Positions 45,831 through 57,989 of a stretch of DNA of 64,000 bases are shown here, in pieces (positions within the stretch are counted from its first letter, which is position 1; each line of letters starts with the position of its first letter). Position numbers and translations under genes: made by a program. Below the pieces are notes generated by a model. It was not told the DNA's origin. It saw nothing but the letters and a program-made list of their open reading frames with translations, and ran no database searches. Source of the DNA: Fremontodendron californicum (Eukaryota; Streptophyta; Magnoliopsida; Malvales; Malvaceae); the NCBI GenBank assembly GCA_030761205.1, contig JAULJL010000011.1, positions 11,460,501 to 11,524,500 of the forward strand. The letters are read 5' to 3'.

Positions 45831-46304
45831 GCCATTTTGCCTCCGAAACCCGGTTTTGCTCAAAACAAGTCCGATTTTCAGATTTTCTTCAAGCTGAGCC
45901 TTGGGCTATCCCTTTTTAATCATTCCTCATCCATTGGGGGCTTTAGTCTTACCAAGTCTGGCCATTTCTGTAATTCGTCCCGATTTCACCGAAATCCACC
46001 AAAAATCCTAATTCTCGATTTTCTCCCGGATTGACTTTTCTTTCTGTTTTACTTTCAAGTGGCTTCTCCATTACCCGTAGTCAGTGCTTATCTTTCATTT
46101 GGAACCTTCAATTTCAACAAATTTGATCGTTTAAGCACTTTTCCCCAAATTTCTCGGATTAGGGTTTCCTTTCTACTGAATCTGCATAACCCAACTTCCG
46201 AACTCCATATCTTTCAATGTAGACCTCAGATTATCAAAATTATTTCTCCATTTTTCAATTGAACTTCAAATCTTGATTTTGAAAGTGGGTTGATTTTTTC
46301 AGTA

Positions 46305-46372
46305 GTTGACATTCTGAGGTTGGCTTTTTCGGGGTTGACTTTTTTTCGGGGTTGACTTTTTTTGAGTTTGAC
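46305..46372 (-). promoter_or_regulatory. TTGAC (W-box) array in C 5' LTR
   Basis: Four TTGAC cores within 68 bp, about 135-205 bp from the LTR start. Confidence 0.55.
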
Positions 46373-46508
46373 TATTAATGCTCATCCTCTTAAACTAAGT
46401 CTCGGGGTACCAGCTGCAGGATGAAAAAAGTCTTTTTACATTCTGAAACATCAATTTAGGAAGAAAACAAACCTGTTTTAGTGGTCCGGACAAAATTAGG
46501 TGTCTACA

Positions 46509-46513
46509 CTTCA
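46509..46513. repeat. Right target-site duplication of element C
   Basis: CTTCA, identical to 28624-28628; B's internal sequence resumes here. Confidence 0.88.
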
Positions 46514-46673
46514 CATGCATCAAATGACAATCATGACTCATTCATCATGACATACATTGGGGGAAATAAAACAGAAGTTGGCTGGGCTTTAAGAGTTTTG
46601 AAGAAGCTTCCATTTCAAATCACAGGTATAAGAAGTACTGAGTACCCTTTTTAATACAGGCTAGTGCTATGGA

Positions 46674-48184
46674 GAATGAACAAGTTGCCCGAATGGAAAG
46701 AATGGAAAGGGTACATGAAGAATTGCGAGAACAACTGCAAACTCTCAAGCAGAATCTAAGGATCAGATGACTAAATTGATGGAGCTGATGTCCGCCGTAA
46801 TCAAGGGAAAGGAATACACTGAAAACTTGGCCGCCAGAGAAGGGTTAGAGGCACAAAAGGGTCGGAATGGGGTCGTAATGATAGATGGCTAGAACACAGT
46901 TAACCCCAGCAACACCCTGAACTTAGATGACCCAGTTGAACGGGAAAAGTTGGAAATGGTTGAGTCAAATATGGCTGAGTTGACAGATTCCCGAGGGAAA
47001 TATGAGTTGTTAGATGAAAGGCTCCGGGCAGTAAGAAATACAGATGTATACAGGAGTGTGGATGCGAAGGAACGATGCTTGGTCCTCAATTTAGTCATTC
47101 CTCCTAAATTCAAGGTCCCTGACTTTGTGAAATATGACGAGACGACCGATCCATCAACCCACATCACCATGTTCTACCGAAAGATGGCAAGTCACATAGA
47201 TAATGATAAGCTTTTGATTCACTGCTTTCAGGACAGCCTCAGCGGGTCCGCAATTAGGTGGTATAGTCAGTTAAGCAAGGATCAAATTCGCTCTTGGAAT
47301 GATTTGGCCAGGGCTTTTCTAAACCAGTACAAGCATGTAACCGACATGACACCTGACCGTCTCACCATGCAAAATATGGAGAAAAAGGTTACTGAGAGCT
47401 TCAAAGAGTATGCTCAGAGGTAGAGGAACATGGCCACCCAAGTACAACCGCTCTTAACTCAGAAGAAAACCACTGTCCTTTTTGTGAATACACTACAGGC
47501 CCCATACTACGATAGACTTGTTGGCAATACCACGAAGAATTTTTCGGATATGGTAATCTCTGGGGAAATGATTGAAAATGCTATCAAGGCTGGGAAACTC
47601 GAAGGATGTAAAACATTTAATGCAGAGAGAAACAGAACGCCCAAAAAGAAAGAGGAAGATGTCCAAGCTGTGGGAGACTTTGCCCCGTATCTTCCGGTTA
47701 CTTCATACCAACCACCCTGTCCTTCTACGAATTATGTATCCCAGGGTTCATACTTATACTCGATGGCCTCTTAGAATCCATTAAATTTTCAACCTTTTGT
47801 CAGCCAGAGGAAACTGAAGAATATCCGAAAAATAATCAGTTTGAGCCACTCCCCATGTCTTACTCTGAACTATTACCCCAGTTGGTCAAAGAGCAACTCC
47901 TCACTAAAGTTCCAGTGGAGCCTATCCAACCCCCATACTGAGCTGGTATGACGAGAATGCATATTGTGATTATCATTCTGGGATTCAGGGACATTCCACA
48001 GAAAATTGTTTATGTTTGAAACGGAAGGTTCAAGCACTTATTAATAAAGGACATTTAGATGTGGGGAAGAAACAAAGGTCAGATAGGACGAGAATCTACT
48101 TAATGGGAATGATGAGACCATTGTAGATGTCATAATAGGGGAATAAGATGGAAAGGTCGGAAAGAGTATCGAGGAATAGCCAGT
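46674..48184 (+). pseudogene. gag: gag of element B (broken)
   Basis: Starts MENEQVARMERMERVHEELR, an N-terminal coiled coil, frameshifted near 46760. The capsid region is largely open at 46950-47774: VIPPKFKVPDFVKYDETTDP, LLIHCFQDSLSGSAIRWYSQ, WNDLARAFLNQYKHVTDMTP and FSDMVISGEMIENAI, very close to C's gag. In-frame stops lie at 46890-46892, 47421-47423 and 47772-47774; at all three C has Gln or Trp. Further frameshifts precede the zinc knuckle YCDYHSGIQGHSTENC near 47960-48010. No pol follows. Confidence 0.88.
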
Positions 48185-50980
48185 TTGAATTAGGGAGAAC
48201 ATGTCAAGGGGAAACTTTTATGCATTTAGTTTCATACCTCATGATGAAAACACTTGTCTTATGTTAACATCCCTATGAAATAAATGAATTTTGAATATTT
48301 TTATGTTTGTTGTGTTTTAATAATAATTTGAATGTGCAAAAACAAGCATTAAGGAGGTTCTAACAATGGATAGTTTAGAGAATATTGATGATCATTGTTA
48401 GAAATGACCCAATAGCTTCCCTCTTTTGGGATTTCCATATGTCTAAATCCCTGAAACTAAGATCACTTGAAATACATAATGCTTAAAGGAATATGATTGA
48501 TTAAACTTCATAAACCATTGTCATTGCAGAATAAGCAAAGATGTAAATCCTAGTCTAGGCCATGAAGAAAGGAACGAACTTTTTGAATTTTTTCGAATTC
48601 CTTGAAATTCAAACAAATGAGACATTCTTTCAAGAATCTAGATTTTGGTAAATTGATGTATGTCAAGATTGTGCTAAAACCATTCATGACCTTTACCAAT
48701 AACCACAAAACACTAATTACCCCAAACATCACTTCATGATTGACACCTTAGGGCATAATGATTAAACTAGATTATCCCATGTCCCAGATAAAACCCATTT
48801 TTGGGTCATATTTTCCTTGTCCTTTCAAAGAACTCATTTTTGAAACTCAGCCTTTTAAAATAGACCTAGACTTGCTATGTTCCTCGTTGATACGAATTCT
48901 CATGGTTAATCAAACTGGGGCATCATATGTGGAAATGATGGTTATATGGTGAAAAAATGGATGGACTAACGCATGAATCATTGGGGTATGCGACAAAAAA
49001 AATTATGATATCATGCATATGAGAATTCGGATGATTCCAAAGTGCAAAATAAAATTTTGAATATTTATTTCCCCTGGGGATTGCTTTTCAATGTGAATAT
49101 CGTGCTTGACATGAGAAATGGCCATCTTTCATGTCCCTATCATAAAAGGAAATTATCCATAGTCACCCCTTTTGAGCCGAAAGAATTCTTTCTTCTTTAA
49201 ACCCTGATCAAGGATTACCCTCAACACTGGGGGGCAAATGTGAGAAAGGATCACTGAAAAATGAGTCCTAGCTCAAAGACAAATGCAAAGCAAATGGAGC
49301 CTCGAATAAATACGGGCTCACTATGTCAAAGAAAAATAAAAAGGAAAAGATGGCGAAATGAAATCCAAGAAGAACAAAAAGAAAAAATGTGAAGAAGTAT
49401 AGCAAATGAAAGCCAAAATCAAGGAAGAAAAAGAGAAAAAAGTCAAAAAGGAATGAAAAGTCCAAAAAGGGATAAATGTTTCAAAGAGAATCCTCCTCAA
49501 GAAAGGATCCTTGATCTGATTACTCCCAAACACATATTTTGGGCCTATTTATCCTTTCTTTCTGAACCTTGAGCCATGGCCTACATTATGTGCTTTAAAA
49601 GTCCATTTTGATCAAGCATGAATATTTAACTTGAAGGTTTTTTTCTCACATTTTATCCCATCTCTTCGAATTATCATTTCACTAAGGAAGAATTTAGAAT
49701 TCTCAAATGCAGGGTAAAATAATGAAAAAAGAAAAAAAGAAAAAAATTGGAGAGAATGGGACTCTAGGGCGAAAACCCAAAAACGGGCGGTCTAGAGTAA
49801 AATGGGAATTCCCGATGCCATCTATGATAGTGCCGATACCACAAAAGAGAAGATCATCTTAAAGAAGTGGTCATCGAGGAACATCTAGGAATTCCTGAAC
49901 CTCCCAAATTGTCAACTCTCATTTGGATGATTGATTTCAAAAACTGAAAAAAAAAAATTCTCCAAAATCAACTTTCCAGTTTAAACATCCCAGCCAATCT
50001 TGATGCTTGTCAAAATACCTTGATATGGAAACTAAAAGAAAGTTGAATTTGTTTGGTTCTCAATGAATTCATGATTTATAAAATCTGTTCCATTTGTGAG
50101 CCTAGAAGGGACATAAATTTTTGTTGTGAAGTTTTCCTGGAAAAACCAAAATCATGTTGTACCAAGCCTTGTCAATTCAAGTTGAAAAACCCAAATTGTA
50201 ACTTAGGAAAATTTCTAACAGTGATCATCAGTCTTCAAAAGATTTGTACATTACACACTGTGAGGTTAAAATTTTTGACTCAGAAGTTTTCATTAAATAA
50301 GCAAAATTGTTTTTCAGAAAGGAAAAATAAAAATATTTTTGAAATACCCATTTTTGATGTTAACATGTGATAAGGGTTTTTCTAACTCAAAGGTGTGGAA
50401 CTATTAGGGTTAATCTTGACTTCCAAATATGAGAAGAAGAAATAGAACTCGACAAGTAGACTTATGTCAATAAGAGTATGAAAACTGTTGGGGCAAAGAG
50501 AATAGCCAAAGATTGAAAAATGAATTGAACATATACTCTGATTTGAAGAGGAAAAATGAATTGGAAAGGCTAAGCCAAAATCTAGAAAAATGATCAGGGG
50601 CATTTGCATCACTCATGAGCATTCATCTATTTATTAAGCTTTGCATCAGCACCGTGTCAGCAAGCCTTTGCATAATTCATAAGTATTTGTATTTGCACTA
50701 TTCTATGAGCATCTGCATTCTATCTTTACAAGTACATCCTTCATAGATATTTGCATTCGAATCATCTCAAGCAAGTGCATCATTTCTAGGATCATTGCAT
50801 CTTCATTGTAGCAGCAATTACACCATTCATGAACCACTTACATGAACATGATTCGTAGGGACATATGCATCTGCATTTAGAAGCATTTGCATCGATCCAA
50901 GACATCCGTATCATTTCAAGAAGCATTTGCATCAATCCAAGATATTTGCATTTACACCATGAAGCATTTGCATCCTCTCT
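48185..50980 (+). other. Non-coding 3' internal region of element B
   Basis: Collinear with C 33740-36398 in inverted orientation. No conserved frame and no pol motif seen; a 105-codon frame at 50053 has no counterpart in C. Confidence 0.65.
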
Positions 50981-50999
50981 CAAATCCATCAGGTTAATT

Positions 51000-51632
51000 T
51001 CTAGGTCATTTCAATTTCTGGTTTCATCCAGATCTTTTCAATTTTCTTGGTTCACCCATACCTTTAGTCTCTGGTTTCATCCAAATCTTTTTCAAATTTC
51101 TGGTTTCACCCATGCTTTTCAATTTTTGGTTTCATCCAGATCTTTTCAAATTTTTGGTTTCACCCATGCCTTTAGTCTCTGGTTTCATCCAAATCTTTTT
51201 CAAATTTCTGGTTTCACCCATGCTTTTCGATTTCTGGTTCCATCGAGATCATTTTCAAATTTTTGGTTTCACCCATGCCTTTAATCTCTGGTTTCATCCA
51301 GATCTTTTTCAAATTTCTGGTTTCACCCATACTTTTCAAATTTCTGGTTTCACCCATGCTTTTCAATTTCTTGTTCCATCCAGATCATTTTCAAATTTCT
51401 GGTTTCACCCATGCCTTTAATCTCTGGTTTCATCCAGATCTTTTTCAAATTTTTGGTTTCACCCATTCTTTTCAAATTTTTGGTTCCATCCAGATCATTT
51501 TCAAATTTCTGGTTTCACCCATGCCTTTAATCTCTGGTTTCATCCAGATCTTTTTCAAATTTCTGGTTTCACTTATGCTTTTAATTTCTGGTTTCATCCA
51601 GATCTTTTTCAATTTTCAGTTTCACCCATGCA
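51000..51632 (+). repeat. ~54-57 bp minisatellite in element B
   Basis: About eleven units built from TCTGGTTTCATCCAGATC, TTTTTCAAATTTCTGG and TTTCACCCATGC. Complementary in type to C's 56 bp array but with shuffled halves. Frames of 102-139 codons over it are repeat-derived. Confidence 0.88.
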
Positions 51633-51862
51633 GGTAAGGCCTTCGAGCACCATTTTTAAGACCTCCGGGCACTATTTTTTAAGACCTTTGGGCATATTTT
51701 TTCAAATTACGGGTAAGGCCTTCGGGCACCATTTTTAAGACCTTCGGGCATCATTTTTAAGATATTCGGGCATAATTTTTAAAATCATGGGTAAGGCCTC
51801 CGGGCACCATTTTTAAGACCTCCGAGCACTATTTTTAAGACCTTCGAGCATAATTTTTTCTT
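51632..51862 (+). repeat. Higher-order GACCTTCGGGCA repeat in B
   Basis: A ~22 bp unit (AAGACCTTCGGGCACCATTT) in three blocks of ~80 bp, each opened by GGGTAAGGCC. C has only one unit (near 32908). Confidence 0.8.
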
Positions 51863-52087
51863 TTGCAAATCGAACTTGTTTTCTTAAGATGGGTCGAGCC
51901 TTGATTTAGTCAAGGAATTCAATTTAAGGACAAAATCTTCAATTTACAGCTTTTTCAAAAAAAAAAAATTTAAAATGAAAAAATGATGAAAAAGAAAACT
52001 CCCTTTCCCTTCTCTTCACATGGATTTCATTAACCAGACAAAGTTAGTGTTTGTTTATCTTTGCCTGATTCCTGATTCTCAGCAATA

Positions 52088-52103
52088 GCCAAAGAGGGGC
52101 AGC
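52088..52103 (+). other. Polypurine tract of element B
   Basis: GCCAAAGAGGGGCAGC directly before TGTAGACACC. Confidence 0.87.
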
Positions 52104-52237
52104 TGTAGACACCTAATTTTGTCTGGACCCTTAAATCAGGTACATTTTCTTCCTAAATTGATGTTTCAGAATGCTAAAAGGCTTTTCTCATCTTGCAGTT
52201 GGTGTACTCCGAGGCTTAGTCTAAGAAAGCAGACAAA

Positions 52238-52312
52238 AAAAGTCAAACTCAAAAAAGTCAACTCCGAAAAAAGTCAACCTCAAAAAAGTCAACTACTAAA
52301 AAAGTCAACCAC
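52238..52312 (+). promoter_or_regulatory. TTGAC (W-box) array in B 3' LTR
   Basis: Five GTCAA words where the 5' LTR has six. Confidence 0.5.
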
Positions 52313-52794
52313 TTTCAAAATCAAGATTTGAGGTTCAATTGAAAAATGGTGAAAGAATTTCGATAATCCGAGGTCTACATTGAAAGATATAGAGGTCGGA
52401 AGTGGGGTTACGGAATCTCAATAGAAAAGAAACCCTAGGTCGGGAAATTTGGGGAAAAGTGCTTAAAGGATCAAATTGGTTGGAATTGAAGGTTCCAAAT
52501 GAAAGATAAGTACTGAATACGGGTAATGGAGAAGCCACTTGGAAGAAAAACTGATAGAAAAGTCAATTCGGAAGAAAATCGAGAATTAGGGTTTTTCGGT
52601 GGATTTTGGTGAAATTTGGAAGAATTACAGAAATGGCCCGATTCGGTAGGACTAAAGCCCTTAATTGATAAGGAATGATTAAACAAGGATAGCCCAAGGC
52701 TCGGTTTGAAGAAAATCTGAAAATTGGACTTGTTTTGAGCAAAACCGGGTTTCGAAGGCAAAAAGGCAAAATTGGAAAACGTGGGAAAATAGCA

Positions 52795-53370
52795 AATGAA
52801 CTCCAAAAATTCTGAAAATTTGCAAATCTCATTATTAAATCATTTTGAAGAGATTGGCGAAATAAAATCCTGACTCGGAGTTCGTTTGCAAAATAGCCAA
52901 ATACCGGGCCCACTATGCAGAAATTCAACAGGATAAATCCCAAAAAAATAGCAAATGAACTCCAAAAATTCTGAAAATTTGCAAACCTCATTTTTAAATT
53001 ATTTGGAAGAGATTGACAAAATAAAATCTTAATTCGGAGTTCGTTTGTAAAATGGCCAAATCCCGGGTCCCCAATGTAGTAATTCAAGCAGATAAATCCC
53101 GAAAAAATAGCAAATGAGCTCCAAAAATTATGAAAATTTCCAGATCACATTTTTAAATTATTTGGAAAATATTGGTGAAGAAAAATCTGGATTCGGAGCT
53201 CGTTTAAAAATGGTAAAGTTCGGGTGTATAAAAGGGGCAATTTCGGAAATAAATCTGAAATAAATAGCAAATGGACTCGAAAAATTTTGAAAACTTTCAA
53301 ATTGATTTTTTTATTATTTTGGAAGTATTGAAAAAAGAAAATTCGAATTTGGAGTCCGTTTGCTATTTAT
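52795..53370 (+). repeat. ~157 bp tandem repeat in B 3' LTR
   Basis: TCGGAGTTCGTTTGCAAA and variants near 52875, 53033 and 53192. Confidence 0.75.
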
Positions 53371-56300
53371 TTAGGTTCGGGGGGGCAAAAAGGTCATTTC
53401 ACCAAAGAAACCAAAAAGGGCAAATTTGTAATTGATGAAAATATGAAAGAAGAAGGAATTGCTGGGATTTTTTATTCCCTTGGTCAGCCAACATAGAGGA
53501 GAAGAAGGAAGCTTGAACAATTTAATTCCCTAGTCACTATCATGCCACATGTTACCACTAACACCTTGCAAATGGTCCCCCCTTCATCCAATGGCTTAAG
53601 TGCCTTGTAGGAAAGTTGAATGCACCATCCAATGGCCAAGTTTAAACGCCAAGATGAAATTTTTGTTTGTCATGAAAGAACCCTCATCTAATGGCCAAGA
53701 ATGGAAGAAAAAATATGAGCATAATTCATCCAAGGGTGAGCATCCATTCGGTTAAGCAAGGGAGTGCATGGGATTATCTCTTTTCATCCAATGGCTTAGG
53801 CCATCTACAAGGGCTGAGTATACATGTTGAGGGATGGATTTAATCAACAGACAACTCATCCAAGGGTAGGCACTCAAGGGGGGCAATCAAGGGAGTGCAT
53901 GGGATTGGTCCTTTTTTGCATCTAAGGGCTAAGGTTACTACAAGGGCTGAGTACACATCCTAAGGGCTGCTATCAATTGGCAAGATGACATTTTTATGTT
54001 GTCATCAAAATATCTTAATTAAAAGGCTAAGATTGGAGAAGAAAAAAGTGCAATTCCTATCCAAGGGTTAGAGGCCATTCGGCCAAGGCTAATGAGGGGG
54101 GTTGGTTTCTTTTTTCATAGGTTTTTTGGCTGGAAACAGTAGCTAATTTGGCAAAGAAAAAGGTTTTGAAAAAAAGAAAAAAAAAAGGTTTTCAATAGAG
54201 AGCTTGAAGGTAGTCATCTCTACCAAGTTCTAAGCATAGCTTTCTCCTTGTTTTCTATGGTGTTTTCTTGATTTTCTATCTTGTTTTTCTACTATATTTT
54301 TCATAGAAATAAAGTTTTTTAATGTTTACTTATGTTTTCATCTCTTCTTCTTCATTAAAATGTGGAAAACAATTTTTTTACATGGTTTCATGCTATGGCC
54401 GAATATGGCTTATTTACTTGCCTTGGTTTTCCTTTTTTTCTTCCTTGCATGTTGTTGTGAAAAATGATTTTTTTAAGGTTTTTTAGAGTATTCTAAGGTT
54501 CTGATTTTTTACAAAAGATGAAGCAAAAAGGTTGAAATGGCTACATGATCTTGGCTAGACCAAGTGACCATGGTTAGGGGAGAGGCTATGCCCATTTTTA
54601 CCTACCATGAAGCTCACCTTAATTTTTTTTGTTTAACATGGTTTATTTTCTGTTTTATTGAGATGGAAAGGCTTCATGATCTTGGCAAGACCAAATGATT
54701 ATGGTTAGGTGAGAGTCTATGCCCATTTGATACCAACCATGGAGCTTAACTTTCCTTGTTTTATTTACTAGTTTTGCTTGTTATTTGCTTTGCATGGCTA
54801 TGTTTAATTTTTTTATGTTCTTTACATTATTTTCTATGCTATATTTGTTTCTATATGTCATTTCCATGCTTGATATTGTATCCATGCATATTCGGCAATT
54901 GTTGTTCATATGCTCATGTTGTGCATTTTTTTCATGTATCATGTCTTATATTGTAAACTTGTTTGCATTTTCTTTATTTTGTTCCATGACCATTCGACAA
55001 CTCCATTTTTGTATGCCTTGCATGTGCATTTTCCTTTTGCTTCTTAACTTGTTTGCATCTCCATGCCATGAACTTGTACATTTTAATTTTAGTATGCCAT
55101 GTGCTTATGAAAATGCTATGATAAAATGCCATTATTTTGTTCCATGACCATTCGGCAACTCCATTATTGATATGCCTTGTATGTGCATTTTCACTTTGCT
55201 TCTTGACTTGTTTGCATCTCCATGCCATGAGCTTGTGCCTTTTGATTTTAGTATGTCATACGTTTATGAAAATGTCATGATATTATGCATCTTAACATGA
55301 TTTGTCATGTACTTGTGTCATTGACTAGATAGGATTGCATTAGAGCATCATGTAGCTACATTTGGCCTCTTCATGCATCCCTTGCCTTGTCATGCATTTG
55401 CATTTTGTTTAGGTAATATGCTTTGCATTATCATATCTTGAAATTGTGTATTAGTTGCTATTTGTTCCAACATTGATATTAGTTTCATTGGTCATTGTAT
55501 GTTCATAGTATTGCTATGCATGTTCATTACATTTTAGGTCTAGGCCATATTGGTGTTGCCATGCATATTGGGTCTTAAATCACATTGGTATTATCATGCA
55601 TTACTATGCTATTTAGGTCTTAGGTTACATTAGCATTTTCATGCATATTCATAACATATTAGGTGTAAATCACATTTACATTGTCAAGCATTGCATGCAT
55701 ATTGAGTTAGGATAGCATTTATTGCCATGCAAATTCATGATAGGCATTTAAGTTGTCTTGAATTGTCATGCATTTCCTTTACCATTTAGACCTTTAGACC
55801 ATGAATTTCATACATTTAATTTGCTGTATGTTCATGCATTCCATATCATTGCCACTCGATTTGTGACTTAGGCCAATTAATGGCTCAAAGTCATGCTCTC
55901 TTGAGCATACTTGTGGAAAATTAAGGAATTGTCAAATTGATTATTCTACCTTTGTGATTTTCTTTACTTAGCCAATTTTTTTCCAAGGTTTATAAATGTT
56001 TAGCTAATGTCCTTAGGTCTTTATAATGATCTCCAACAATTTTTACTTTGATTTTTGAATGACTTTATCAAAGGCAAAAAATGTGTTTTGACAAAACAGT
56101 TTTTTTTATCCAGTACTCGAACATCTCTGATTTTTTCTGGGCAGTCATATTTAATCCAAAAATCAAGAAAATTTTTTCCCATGTATTTCTACATGTTATG
56201 AATCTCCAGTATTTGTTTTAGATGTTTTTGAGTTTTTAAATATAGGCTAAAAAATCGTGTGGTAAAACCGGACAGTAGAGGCAGATTTGAAATCAAAAGA

Positions 56301-57927
56301 CAAATAATGGTTGAATTTGGCTAAGGCATTTAGAGGGGGTTGGTTAGAAGATTTAGCTACTGTCTTAGGGTAGTTTCTAAGCCTTTTTAAACTTTAAAAA
56401 TGATTTTATAAATCTCGGGTTAAGGTTGGTTAAGTCCGGGATTTTAAACTTAGGAAATTAGAGCCATTTTAAAAGGGTTTGGTAAGGGTTTTAATTTTTA
56501 TTCAAGTTTTCCTCAAATTTGTTTTCAAACAATCACAAAGTTTTATTTTTTTAGAAAATCTAATTTGACATATTTTCCTAAGGTAGCCGGATATCTTTTT
56601 AGACATAGGATTTCTTTATTTAGAGGAAAAAATACATTTTCATGCATTGCATTTTTCATGTTCATGCATTTTATTTAAATGTGTGATTTTTTCTATGATA
56701 TTTTCCGTGGTATTATTATTATTTTAATTCACATTTTATGATCTTATATTTGTTTGCCGTATGATTTTGAATGTTTCATGATATACTATGATTTTTATTT
56801 AGTTATTTTTGTCATATTGTTTAGCATATACTATGTTCATGCATTATTATTTTTATTTTCATTTTCGTGCATATTATATGTTAGCATTATTTTAATTTCA
56901 TGTCATTTCTTGTCATTTAGATCATATTCCATGTCATTTAGGTTATTTTATTTATAACATGCCATGTCATTTAAAATATGCCATATCATTTAAAATAACC
57001 ATGTCATTTAAATCATTTTATCTCATTTAGAATATACCATGATACTTAGGATTTTTTATTTTTACCTAGAATATACTATGTCATTTAAATTATGTCATAT
57101 CATTTAGGCTGGATTATATTAACTAGACTGGGCCATGTCATTTTATTTATGTCATACATGTTCATGTTCATATTTTTAAATGTTTTGAAAAAGATAATGA
57201 TTTTCAATAAAAATAAAGATATTCTCGAGTTAAAATAATTCATGAGTTCTCTACCGGGTTTGCTGTAGGGAATATCATCAGTTATCATTAATAAAGGAAT
57301 ATCTTTCTTTCAAAAAACGAGAATGATTCGGAAAGTTTTCCAAATGAATAAAAATTTCTATATTTTGCCGATTTTGTCGGGGAATGTAGGAAAATTTTGA
57401 ATTAATAAATTCCGGATCATTTTCAATTAAAAATGGAATTATTTTTCTTTAAATTGGGAATTAACTCGAAATACTAAATTAAAACCGACTTTTTACCGAG
57501 ACTTGAAATAACATATAATTAATAAGGTACCATTTTATACGGGCGTTGTGGGGGTGCTAATCCTTCCCCACACGTAACCGACTCCCGAGCCTGCTTCTTT
57601 GATTTCTCTGGTTTATAACGCAGACTTGAAATTGGTTTTAAAAATGTTTTAATTAATTTTAAAATGTTTTATAAAATCGGTTTTAATAGGTGGCCGATCA
57701 CACCTAGCTAAAAAAGATTGGTGGCGACTCCATGTCTTTTTACGAGGCCATTTTCATACCCTCGACCTTTTATTTCAATCTAGAGGAATTAAGTCGTCTT
57801 TTTCTCTGCTTCTGTTTCCCCCTCACTCGAACGGGTCTCCGCGATCGGGATCACGTATCGACACCTTCGTTTTTCTAGAGGAATTAAGTCGACTTTTCCT
57901 CGTTTTCTTTTAATGTCACGTCTAGCG

Positions 57928-57959
57928 AATAATAAAGTCTTGCGATAAGACTTGTTATT
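57928..57959 (+). promoter_or_regulatory. AATAAA-bearing stem-loop at LTR end (B 3')
   Basis: AATAATAAAGTCT, loop TGCGAT, AAGACTTGTTATT; LTR end 25 nt further. Confidence 0.5.
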
Positions 57960-57984
57960 GTTTTATTTTATTTAGGTTGCAACA

Positions 57985-57989
57985 CTTAG
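57985..57989. repeat. Right target-site duplication of element B
   Basis: CTTAG, identical to 20989-20993. Confidence 0.85.

Larger units (their letters stand above)
28629..46508 (-). mobile_element. Gag-only Ogre-type LTR retrotransposon C with two gag-like ORFs
   Basis: 17,880 bp between perfect CTTCA duplications inside element B. Element order on the minus strand: 5' LTR (46508-41254), primer site, conserved leader, a capsid-less gag-like ORF (39681-38680), a full-length open gag (37748-36399), ~2.6 kb non-coding, minisatellite, purine tract, 3' LTR (32544-28629). No pol is visible, so it needs RT and integrase from another element. In ~225 nt compared by eye (29585-29810 against 43510-43735) the LTRs differ at about four bases, fewer than B's, in line with C being younger. 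Confidence 0.92.
41254..46508 (-). mobile_element. 5' LTR of element C
   Basis: 5,255 bp, TGTCGCAACC to TGTCTACA. The most complete A/C-type LTR in the window. From the LTR start (right): TTGAC array, leucine-free AT-rich 157 bp repeats, CT-rich stretch, GGCCGAATGGCC words, TGCATG tract, AT-rich repeats, conserved end module, stem-loop. Confidence 0.9.
20994..57984 (+). mobile_element. Gag-only Ogre-type LTR retrotransposon B (contains element C)
   Basis: 36,991 bp between perfect CTTAG duplications, inserted into solo LTR E. LTRs are 5,907 and 5,881 bp; a tRNA-Arg-type primer site follows the 5' LTR and a purine tract precedes the 3' LTR. Without the 17.9 kb element C at 28629-46508, the internal region is ~7.3 kb: leader, degenerate ATG-CAT repeats, a broken gag and 3' minisatellites. 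No pol-type sequence is visible. In a ~215 nt stretch compared by eye (23520-23735 against 54540-54750) the LTRs differ at about seven bases. Confidence 0.9.
52104..57984 (+). mobile_element. 3' LTR of element B
   Basis: 5,881 bp, TGTAGACACC to GGTTGCAACA, collinear with the 5' LTR including the subfamily-specific middle. Followed at once by the CTTAG duplication. Confidence 0.9.

Noticed and set aside
45352..46262. Plus-strand frames of 67-142 codons (also at 21388-22041, 31542-32330, 52335-53087)
   Set aside because: All fall on the 157 bp LTR repeat and adjacent LTR start; recurrence in every LTR reflects DNA repetition, and they run antisense or sense without a consistent start or domain.
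50865..51637. Phe/Pro-rich plus-strand frames of 102-139 codons
   Set aside because: Repeat-derived in B's minisatellite; the three frames encode the same shifted units.
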